The notes under the pieces: model-generated
Database searches by the model: none
What the model saw: the letters and a program-made list of their open reading frames with translations, nothing else
Told to the model about the DNA's origin: nothing
Shown: positions 1 through 5,650 of the stretch, in pieces
Position numbering within the stretch: the stretch's first letter is position 1
Layout: every line of letters starts with the position of its first letter
Program-made: the position numbers and the translations under genes
DNA from: Bdellovibrionales bacterium
Lineage (GTDB): Bacteria; Bdellovibrionota; Bdellovibrionia; Bdellovibrionales; UBA1609
Assembly: GCA_020434645.1 (NCBI GenBank)
Contig: JAGRAK010000129.1
Location: 1 to 5,950 of the forward strand
Direction of reading: 5' to 3'
DNA length: 5,950 bases

Positions 1-844
1 GGTTTATGCGGAAAACCCTCCGCAAAATGAAGCTAGGGCTGAGTGTGGATGGGAAATTTTGCGCTGGGGATATGAAAAAATGCGCAAGCACCTTAAAACT
101 CTCGATTACGATGTTTTAATTGTACATTCACCTCACTGGCGCACGCAAATTGGCACTCACTTTTTAGGTGTGGAACATTTAAAATCAAAATCCGTAGATC
201 CTATATTTCCTCATTTGTTTCGTTACAATTACGATATGCATGTTGATGTGGAATTAGCGGAAAATATTTTTAGTGAATCTAAAAACTTAGGTTTAGAAGT
301 AAAAATGATGCGCAATCCGGATTTTCGTGTTGATTACGGTACGATTGTCACTTGTCATATGATCAACCCTAAATGGGATGTGCCCATAGTTGGTATTTCT
401 TCTAATGGCGCGGCTCAATACTTTAACTTTGATGTTATGCAAGCCGAAATGTTTAAGTTGGGTGAAGCGACTAAAAAAGCGATCGAAGCCAGTGGTAAAA
501 AAGCGGTCTTATTAGCCAGTCATTCCTTAAGTCATAGGCACTTTGTGGTCGAAGCGGATCCTCCGGAAGATATGAGTAAAGAACACATTACTCATCATGG
601 TCAATATTTATGGGACATGAAGATTATTGAGCTTATGAAGCAGGGGCGTAGTAAAGAAATTGTGGAAATTCTTGCAGATTTTGATGAACAAACTATTTCT
701 GAAGCCAATGGTGGTGGGCTTTCGTGGATGATGGCCGCTATGGATTTTCCAACGTACCCGGCTGAAGTTTATGCCTACGGAACGGTAATTGGAACGGGCA
801 ATGCTGTTGTGGAATGGGATCACGTGCATAAAGGAGTCAACTAA
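1..844 (+). CDS. amnB: 2-aminophenol 1,6-dioxygenase, catalytic beta subunit (5' partial)
   Basis: Extradiol ring-cleavage dioxygenase of the LigB superfamily, the Fe(II)-binding subunit that opens 2-aminophenol, or a related o-aminophenol such as 3-hydroxyanthranilate, to a 2-aminomuconate semialdehyde. The frame is open to the left edge (first full codon at base 2), so the TTG at 59 is not the start. The visible start reads VYAENPPQNEARAECGWEIL, which matches family members (as I remember Comamonas CnbCb) from about residue 18, so about 17 residues are missing. With that offset the family's key residues fall in place: His62 in SPHW (bases 134-136), His195 in SLSH (533-535) and Glu251 in SEANGG (701-703). 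The first iron ligand, His13, lies off the window. SVDPIFPHLFRY, MMRNPDFRVDYGTI and YGTVIGTGNAVVEWD are typical of the subunit. The stop overlaps the next start by one base. Substrate choice between 2-aminophenol and 3-hydroxyanthranilate cannot be settled from sequence. Confidence 0.88.
   Translation, partial: VYAENPPQNEARAECGWEILRWGYEKMRKHLKTLDYDVLIVHSPHWRTQIGTHFLGVEHLKSKSVDPIFPHLFRYNYDMHVDVELAENIFSESKNLGLEVKMMRNPDFRVDYGTIVTCHMINPKWDVPIVGISSNGAAQYFNFDVMQAEMFKLGEATKKAIEASGKKAVLLASHSLSHRHFVVEADPPEDMSKEHITHHGQYLWDMKIIELMKQGRSKEIVEILADFDEQTISEANGGGLSWMMAAMDFPTYPAEVYAYGTVIGTGNAVVEWDHVHKGVN
831..836 (+). promoter_or_regulatory. Ribosome binding site of the alpha subunit gene
   Basis: AAGGAG, a near-perfect Shine-Dalgarno, lies 7 nt before the ATG at 844 and inside the last codons of the beta subunit gene. 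It fixes the start of the alpha subunit. With the TAATG stop/start junction it suggests translational coupling of the two subunits. Confidence 0.85.
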
Positions 845-1821
845 TGGTAACAGAGGGTATTGTTAAAGGATATATATTGCCAGGGCTTCCACATATTTTA
901 ATGTGTCCCGAAAAAAATGCAGGTTGGATGAAAGTGCGCAAAGCTTTTGATGAAGTTTGTACTGAAGTGCAAAACTCTGGAGCTGATTTGCTGGTGATTT
1001 ACAGCACCTATTGGGCTTCTATACTGGGACATCAAATTCAAGCCAATCCTGAACCTCAATGGATTCATGTGGACGATCAGTTTCACGATCTGGGCAGTAT
1101 TCCATATAAGTTTAAAATCGACACAGATTTTGCTGAAGTATTAAAAAGTAAATGTGAAGAAAGAGGATTGCACGCACGAACGATTAACTATGAAGGTTTT
1201 CCCATCGATACGGGTTCTGTGGTGGCATTAAAATTGATAAATCCTGACAATAAAATTCCCGCGGTCATTGTGTCCAGCAATATATACTCTGATCGTGCTG
1301 AGTCGATTGTTTACGGTAAAGCAGTAGCAGATGCACTTAAGGAAACTGGAAAAAAAGCAGTGGCTATCGCCATCAGTTCTCTTTCTAATCGTTTGTTCAC
1401 AACTGAAATAGACCCGCAACAGGACAAAATTCATTCTTTAAAAGATCAAGAGTGGAATGACAAATTTTTAGAATTACTCAGTGAAGGTCGTTTAGAAGAT
1501 TGTTCACAACTCTCGCGCCAATTTCATCGTGAAGCACGAGTTAAAAAAGTGACCAATTTTAAACCCTTTTGGTGGCTGGCTGCGGTCATGGGACAAACCA
1601 ATGCTTATGCTGGTGATATCAAAGCTTATGCTCCCATGTTAGGAACAGGGGCAGCAGTTATTTCACTGACTCCAGGTATAGAAAAAGCCAGTGACTTAGA
1701 ATATGACGAAGAAGATGTTGAAGTGTTTCTTGGTGATCGCAATGTTTTAGATAAAAATTTACCTGAACAAGTGGGGTTTCCAACACAAGATTTACCTGTT
1801 GAGGTGCACTCCAATGAGTAA
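844..1821 (+). CDS. amnA: 2-aminophenol 1,6-dioxygenase, non-catalytic alpha subunit with acidic C-terminal tail
   Basis: Partner subunit of the upstream beta subunit, also of the LigB fold; in known enzymes (AmnAB, CnbCaCb) alpha is structural and binds no iron. The segments IYSTYW (52-57), WIHVDDQFHDLGSIPY (73-88), HARTINYEGFPIDTGSV (110-126), SSLSNRLFTTEIDP (178-191) and LGTGAAVIS (266-274) match the alpha type. Aligned by eye to the beta subunit, the active-site positions are changed: His13 to Gly14, His62 to Tyr56, His195 to Asn182 and Glu251 to about Val236. One histidine of the N-terminal motif, His17, remains. The core ends near residue 275, where alpha subunits of about 271 aa normally stop. 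Here 50 more residues follow, rich in Asp/Glu (14 acidic, 3 basic by my count) with YDEEDVEVF at 287-295. The start has an AAGGAG site, and the stop overlaps the next gene by 8 nt. Confidence 0.85.
   Translation: MVTEGIVKGYILPGLPHILMCPEKNAGWMKVRKAFDEVCTEVQNSGADLLVIYSTYWASILGHQIQANPEPQWIHVDDQFHDLGSIPYKFKIDTDFAEVLKSKCEERGLHARTINYEGFPIDTGSVVALKLINPDNKIPAVIVSSNIYSDRAESIVYGKAVADALKETGKKAVAIAISSLSNRLFTTEIDPQQDKIHSLKDQEWNDKFLELLSEGRLEDCSQLSRQFHREARVKKVTNFKPFWWLAAVMGQTNAYAGDIKAYAPMLGTGAAVISLTPGIEKASDLEYDEEDVEVFLGDRNVLDKNLPEQVGFPTQDLPVEVHSNE
1801..1805 (+). promoter_or_regulatory. Ribosome binding site deciding the start of the asparaginase-like gene
   Basis: GAGGT lies 8 nt before the ATG at 1814. 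An in-frame TTG at 1799 would precede this site and has no Shine-Dalgarno of its own, so the ATG is preferred. The site is inside the last codons of the alpha subunit gene. Confidence 0.75.
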
Positions 1822-2914
1822 ATTTATTTATGATAAAGAAAACTTGTATCCAGCAAGTTCTTTAGGTGAAACACAAGATGATATCCCCACGGGTCGTGAT
1901 GTGGAGTGGGAACCTTTAGTGGATTATCGTCGCAATGGTGTGAGTGAGAATACAATTCATGGTGCCATAGCCTGGTACAGTGGCAGTGAAGCCATACACT
2001 CTTTTGGCGGCAATGTGCTCTGTTATGGTCGCAGTATGATGAAGCCATTTTATATTAAAGTTTTTGAAAATGAACTGGCCGCGGCCACTAGTATAAAGCA
2101 AAAAGCTATCAGTGTGGCGAGCCATAATGGCACACAAGAGCATGTTGAGGTCTCGCAATCGCTTTTAAGCGAAAGTGAGCGCGGACTCATGCGCACTCCT
2201 CTTGATTTGCCTCTGGTGCAATTCGGAAGACAAGTCAGAAGGCCACGGCGTTGGTACAACAATTCATCAGGTCATCACGCTGCCATTTTGCTTGGGTGTC
2301 GACTTAAAAATTGGAATCGTGCCGGTTACACGTTGCCATCGCATTTGGTTTTTAAAGAATATCTGGCTCTTGTTAAGAAAGTACTGGGTGAAAAGTGGCA
2401 ACCTCTGCGTATTGCCCGTGATGGTGATGGTCTTCCGACTGTTTCGATGACGGTGAATGAACTTGCAAAATGCTATGCTTACTTAGCCAAAAATCGCTCG
2501 TGGATTTGGGAGGCCATGATAGCGTATCCTGATCTTGTGGGTGGATACAATCGCCTCGACACAACCATTATGAAGTCTTGTGGGGGGCATGTGATTGCTA
2601 AAGAAGGGGCTGACGGTTTACTAGGGCTTGCCATTGATCACAAAGATTATCCTGAGGGTTTGGGGATCGTGATTAAAATTGCTCATGGCTGGAACCCCCA
2701 AGCCACATGGTATGTGGCTCGCGGTATTTTGGGGGTGCTGGGTTTTGAACTTCGAAACCCGTATCCGCTCAAAAGACAAAAAGCCTTTGTGGTGCCGGGA
2801 ATTGTGCCAGATAAATTTTTAGATAAATTAAAAAGTATCCCGACTTGGGATGAGTGGGACCCAGATCATGACAGATGGTATTTTGATCCAGCTGAGCATG
2901 AAGGTGTGTTTTAG
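1814..2914 (+). CDS. Asparaginase II (AnsA-type) family protein with altered metal-site residues
   Basis: 366-residue homologue of the asparaginase II family, the thermolabile Rhizobium etli AnsA type of similar length, not the E. coli AnsA/AnsB type. Known members hydrolyse L-asparagine with paired Ser-Lys residues. The window protein keeps that set by eye alignment: Ser74 and Lys77 in GRSMMKP, Ser103 in VASHNG, and Lys263 in IAKEGADG. The positions remembered as Cys135, Lys138, Cys189 and Cys249 in R. etli ReAV, which form or flank the zinc site, are here Ser151, His154 (NNSSGHHAAIL), Asp205 (RDGDGLPT) and Asp249 (RLDTT). An Asp at the last position is common in the wider family. No signal peptide, so cytoplasmic. 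It sits between the dioxygenase subunits and the 2-aminomuconate deaminase, which suggests an amide or amine hydrolysis step in the same pathway rather than plain asparagine use; that is inference. Family call is firm, substrate unknown. The start is the ATG at 1814, overlapping the previous gene by 8 nt. Confidence 0.8.
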   Translation: MSKFIYDKENLYPASSLGETQDDIPTGRDVEWEPLVDYRRNGVSENTIHGAIAWYSGSEAIHSFGGNVLCYGRSMMKPFYIKVFENELAAATSIKQKAISVASHNGTQEHVEVSQSLLSESERGLMRTPLDLPLVQFGRQVRRPRRWYNNSSGHHAAILLGCRLKNWNRAGYTLPSHLVFKEYLALVKKVLGEKWQPLRIARDGDGLPTVSMTVNELAKCYAYLAKNRSWIWEAMIAYPDLVGGYNRLDTTIMKSCGGHVIAKEGADGLLGLAIDHKDYPEGLGIVIKIAHGWNPQATWYVARGILGVLGFELRNPYPLKRQKAFVVPGIVPDKFLDKLKSIPTWDEWDPDHDRWYFDPAEHEGVF

Positions 2915-2917
2915 ATT

Positions 2918-2922
2918 GGAGA
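2918..2922 (+). promoter_or_regulatory. Ribosome binding site of the deaminase gene
   Basis: GGAGA begins 9 nt before the ATG at 2927, in the 12-nt gap after the asparaginase-like gene. It supports the first ATG rather than the in-frame ATG at 2939. Confidence 0.7.
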
Positions 2923-2926
2923 ATAT

Positions 2927-3352
2927 ATGTCACAAATCATGAGCGATAAAGCAGCAGAGCCGGTGGGGCCTTACCCGCACGCACGGCGCGTAGGCCGACT
3001 TCTTTTTTTAAGCGGCATAGGTCCACGAAAAAGGGGGAGCCAAGATATCCCTGGTGTTGAACTCGGGGCAAATGGCCAAATCGTGAGCTATGATTTTGAA
3101 AAGCAGTTTCACTCTATGATGGAGAACATTAAAAATGTTCTCGCCGCAAGTGATGCGACATTGAGACAAATTGTTGATGTGCAGGTTTTTTTAACCGACA
3201 TGAAAACTGATTTTCAAAAAATGAACAAGGTTTACGCCGAATACTTTGCCGAAATAGGGCCGACCCGCACGACCGTCGAGGTCGGGGCTTTGCCAACTCC
3301 GATAGCTGTTGAGCTTAAAGTGATTGTTGACCTAGATGCGGATAAGTCATGA
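2927..3352 (+). CDS. amnD: 2-aminomuconate deaminase, RidA/YjgF family
   Basis: 141-residue RidA-fold protein; such proteins are trimers that hydrolyse enamines and imines between subunits. This subtype releases ammonia from 2-aminomuconate to give the 2-oxo acid in 2-aminophenol, nitrobenzoate and kynurenine degradation (AmnD, CnbZ, NbaF). Subtype evidence is the N-terminal block VGPYPHARRVGRLLFLSGIGPRK split over residues 13-35, with IPGVELGANG after it, which differs from the housekeeping RidA start. The C-terminal signature GPTRTTVEVGALPTPIAVEL carries Arg114 and Glu129, equivalent to the substrate-binding Arg105 and Glu120 of E. coli RidA. It follows the dioxygenase genes as expected for the pathway. 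The semialdehyde dehydrogenase that would supply its substrate is not in the window. Its stop overlaps the next start as ATGA. A perfect 9-bp inverted repeat lies inside the gene at 3122-3142. Confidence 0.82.
   Translation: MSQIMSDKAAEPVGPYPHARRVGRLLFLSGIGPRKRGSQDIPGVELGANGQIVSYDFEKQFHSMMENIKNVLAASDATLRQIVDVQVFLTDMKTDFQKMNKVYAEYFAEIGPTRTTVEVGALPTPIAVELKVIVDLDADKS
3122..3142. repeat. Perfect 9-bp inverted repeat inside the deaminase gene
   Basis: GAGAACATT (3122-3130), AAA (3131-3133), AATGTTCTC (3134-3142). The arms are exact reverse complements around a 3-nt loop, so the mRNA can form a 9-bp hairpin. No T run follows, so it is not a classical terminator. It encodes a conserved-looking helix (ENIKNVL), so it may be chance. 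Confidence 0.9.
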
Positions 3353-3987
3353 TTTCACAAGGTGATTTTAAGATCATTGATATTAGCCCCGAAATTTCAC
3401 CTGAAATTGCGGTGTACCCAGGCGACACAAAATTTAGTCGCAATCTGGCGTTAGATATGAACAATGGTGAGCACCTTACGTTGTCTGACATGACGACCAC
3501 TTTGCATGTTGGCGCGCACACGGATGCTCCCAATCACTATGCAGCTCGTGGTGAGGGTATTGGTTCTCGAGATCTCAATTTTTACCTCGGGCTTTGTCAA
3601 GTGATTGAGGTGAATTTAAAACCACGCGCGAGTATTGATGTAAAAGATATTGAGGGCGTCGCGATTACTGCGCCTCGAGTTTTATTTAAAACTTCATCAT
3701 TTCAAAATCCGAATGAGTGGTATGCTGATTTTAATTCTTTATCTGCCGAGCTAGTTGAGTACTTGGCTTCTAAAAAAGTTGTCTTAGTTGGTATTGACAC
3801 ACCTTCAATTGACCCTGATGACTCAAAAGAGCTTTCTGCTCATAAGGCCGTATTTAAAAATAATTTAGCTATTTTAGAAGGTGTAGTTTTAGATCGGGTT
3901 GAGCCTGGCCTATATTACCTAATTGCTTTGCCGCTTAAAATTAAAGATGCCGACGCCTCACCAGTGCGGGCGGTGCTGCTGAGCTGA
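3349..3987 (+). CDS. kynB: Kynurenine formamidase (arylformamidase), cyclase family
   Basis: 212-residue metal-dependent hydrolase of the KynB/cyclase family, which hydrolyses N-formyl-L-kynurenine to kynurenine and formate, the second step of tryptophan breakdown. The metal motif is HVGAHTDAPNH at 53-63, giving ligands His53, His57, Asp59 and His63. Members usually read HxGTH, here GAH. AVYPGD at 21-26 corresponds to the family's P-x-x-PGD block. GIDTPSIDPDDSK at 148-160 is close to the KynB signature and argues against isatin hydrolase or general cyclase relatives. His165 and Glu177 (ILEG) match the later catalytic or metal residues. Length is normal for bacterial KynB. The ATG overlaps the deaminase stop by 4 nt (ATGA) with only a weak ribosome site, so coupling is likely. 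It is the last gene of the operon, and its stop is 11 nt from the end of the convergent PLD gene. Isatin hydrolase-like activity is the main alternative. Confidence 0.83.
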   Translation: MISQGDFKIIDISPEISPEIAVYPGDTKFSRNLALDMNNGEHLTLSDMTTTLHVGAHTDAPNHYAARGEGIGSRDLNFYLGLCQVIEVNLKPRASIDVKDIEGVAITAPRVLFKTSSFQNPNEWYADFNSLSAELVEYLASKKVVLVGIDTPSIDPDDSKELSAHKAVFKNNLAILEGVVLDRVEPGLYYLIALPLKIKDADASPVRAVLLS

Positions 3988-3998
3988 TCCCTCACGTG

Positions 3999-5417
3999 CT
4001 ACAGTTGATCTTTCACATATGGATACAAAATGCGTGTTGCTTCAAGCATCATCTTTTTTGTTTTGCTGACATTTTCGTCCCAGCGCTCTTCATTTTGCTT
4101 TTTGCCGTCTTTGCCCACTAGAAGTGAGTTGGCGCGAAATGTTTCAATGCCGTGAGTGAGATCTTTTGCCAGCTGACTTTGCTCAGGGCTTGAGATCATG
4201 ACTCCGACTTCACGATTAATTTCAGAAGAGCGTGGGTCTAAATTGTATGTGCCGATAAGTACGGTTTTGCCGTCAATAACCGCAGCTTTGGCGTGCGCTG
4301 TATCGGGACCATTATATTCATAGAGCTCAATGCCGAGATTGATTATTTTGTCTTTAGATTCTTTGTAACCAATTTGAGCAAACAAGTTATCAGTTGAATT
4401 GAGAGAGTTTGTAATGATTCTTACGCGAACAGCCGGAGTTCGAGACTTGAGTTCTTTTAACACTTTCATGAGTTTATCAGTCGGGATTAAATATGGTGAA
4501 ATTATATTGAGATCTTCTTTGGTGCCCAGCGCGATTTCAGCTAAGCTATCACTTAAGTGATTTGTTTTGTCTGTAACTAGTTTATTTTCACGGTGTGACA
4601 TAAATTTGATATCATCAAAGTCTTCAACATTTTCTAACCAATCGCGACCGGAGTCCACTGTGACATCAGCTGTAGGTCTTTGGTTCATTAATACATCTAG
4701 CATATGATGAATTCGATTTTCAGAAAGAGTGAATTGTTCATTTAAGTAACGAACGGCCGCTTTGCAACGCCCATTGTCTTTTCGATTGTGAGGGCATATT
4801 TTTTCACGTCGTTCTTCTGAGAAATTTGAAACATCTGGGCGAGTGGCAAGTTTACTATTCCAGACCTCCATAAAGCTATCGCGTGCTTCGATACCAGCTT
4901 GACCTTCAGTTAGAACATCAAGATCGCGAAAGTTTCTTTTGCCATTGGCGCCGAAATATTTGTCACCCACATTGCGCCCGCCAATAATTAGACGATCTCC
5001 GTCTGCGATTAAAAGTTTTGCGTGATCACGATGTAAGGCTTTTAGTGGCTTAAAAATATTTAATTTGTTGTAGAGTTTAATTTCAAGATTTTGATTGCCA
5101 TCTTTATCTACGCCGTGATCAAGAAGGGCGGCCATTAGTGAGTCGGGCACTTTATTTGAAAGGGCATCCATTATGATTTTTACTTTTCGACCATTCTGAG
5201 CTGCATAAACTAAAAGTGATAGACCGCCCAATGATTCATCGTCGTTCCAAACAGAAAAGTATTCGGCTAAGACCTCGTTTTTGGCCTGTAAGATAAGATC
5301 GGCTCGCGCTTGCAGAGCATCTTGATCTTTTTCGAGTAAAAGCACGCGTGCAGCGTGAGCTGACGAGAAGGTGAGGCCAATGGCGAACATAGAAACTATC
5401 AGGCGTTTTGCGAGCAT
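3999..5417 (-). CDS. Exported phospholipase D family protein, ClsC/YmdC cardiolipin synthase-like
   Basis: 472-residue protein with two HKD motifs: HAKLLIAD at 132-139 followed by GGRNVGDKYFGA (147-157), and HAKAAVID at 375-382 followed by IGTYNLDPRSSEINRE. TNSLNSTDN at 336-344 and the HKD2 surroundings resemble E. coli ClsC (YmdC), which joins phospholipids to make cardiolipin; the length is also close (about 473 aa). Unlike ClsC it starts with a signal peptide: MLAKR, a hydrophobic stretch, then a likely cleavage after Ala22 (SSAHA|AR), so it should be periplasmic or secreted. The only two cysteines, Cys208 and Cys218, lie in a charged insert between the halves and could form a disulfide after export. 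The start has AAAGGA 7 nt upstream. The product could be a cardiolipin synthase, a secreted phospholipase or a PLD-type nuclease; sequence alone does not decide. It is monocistronic here and convergent with the operon, so a functional link is unlikely. Confidence 0.83.
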   Translation of the reverse strand: MLAKRLIVSMFAIGLTFSSAHAARVLLLEKDQDALQARADLILQAKNEVLAEYFSVWNDDESLGGLSLLVYAAQNGRKVKIIMDALSNKVPDSLMAALLDHGVDKDGNQNLEIKLYNKLNIFKPLKALHRDHAKLLIADGDRLIIGGRNVGDKYFGANGKRNFRDLDVLTEGQAGIEARDSFMEVWNSKLATRPDVSNFSEERREKICPHNRKDNGRCKAAVRYLNEQFTLSENRIHHMLDVLMNQRPTADVTVDSGRDWLENVEDFDDIKFMSHRENKLVTDKTNHLSDSLAEIALGTKEDLNIISPYLIPTDKLMKVLKELKSRTPAVRVRIITNSLNSTDNLFAQIGYKESKDKIINLGIELYEYNGPDTAHAKAAVIDGKTVLIGTYNLDPRSSEINREVGVMISSPEQSQLAKDLTHGIETFRANSLLVGKDGKKQNEERWDENVSKTKKMMLEATRILYPYVKDQL

Positions 5418-5650
5418 TTGAGATTCCTTTGCTAATTGAATTCTTAGGTGGTTTTTGCAAAACCTATGCGCGTTTAAGTGGGGTTTTACGCTGACTTGAC
5501 TACGTCAAACTGTCTAAAAAGTAAACAAAATGCCGTAACTTGGCTTAGGCTTAGCTTATTAGCAGATTTGACAGGGGTTTTGCGTGTTCAGTTTTGAGAT
5601 TGAGCATGTATTTTTCGCTATAAATGCCGATAGGTTTCATGAGAAATTAT
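5418..5650. promoter_or_regulatory. Divergent intergenic region with palindrome, short repeats and weak promoter elements
   Basis: This 233-nt stretch separates the PLD gene from the divergent FeeM-like gene and must hold both promoters unless they lie in coding sequence. Visible elements are a hairpin GGTTTT-TGC-AAAACC at 5450-5464 in the likely PLD leader, an inverted repeat TTGAC-TAC-GTCAA at 5496-5508 that could be an operator, three GCTTA copies at 5543-5558, and a TTGACA hexamer at 5568-5573 with no good -10 at the right distance. TTGAGA (5594-5599) and TATAAA (5619-5624), 19 nt apart, are a possible + strand promoter. No convincing promoter was found for the PLD gene and no small gene is apparent. 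Confidence 0.45.
5425..5430 (-). promoter_or_regulatory. Ribosome binding site of the PLD gene
   Basis: On the - strand AAAGGA ends 7 nt before the ATG at 5417. This supports the start that gives a clean signal peptide. Confidence 0.8.

Noticed and set aside
59..61. TTG as the start of the beta subunit gene
   Set aside because: The frame is open upstream to the window edge and those codons encode family-conserved residues (ENPPQNE), so the gene begins before the window.
1799..1801. TTG as the start of the asparaginase-like gene
   Set aside because: It precedes the GAGGT ribosome site and would add five residues unrelated to the family; the ATG at 1814 is well placed.
2175..2450. 91-codon + strand frame overlapping the asparaginase-like gene
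   Set aside because: Lies wholly inside a conserved gene in another frame and shows no recognisable motif.
3260..3285. GC-rich inverted repeat CCGACC...GGTCGG in the deaminase gene
   Set aside because: It falls on codons for the conserved GPTRTTVEVG motif, has a 14-nt loop and no T run, so coding constraint explains it better than a terminator.
4548..4561. 14-bp perfect palindrome ATCACTTAAGTGAT inside the PLD gene
   Set aside because: One such palindrome is not far from chance expectation in 6 kb, and it lies in ordinary coding sequence.
5236..5460. 74-codon - strand frame overlapping the start of the PLD gene
   Set aside because: Arg/Ser-rich shadow of the PLD signal peptide region, with no ribosome site or family features.
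5568..5573. TTGACA as a consensus -35 box
   Set aside because: No acceptable -10 hexamer lies 16-18 nt downstream, so it is listed only as an element of the intergenic region.
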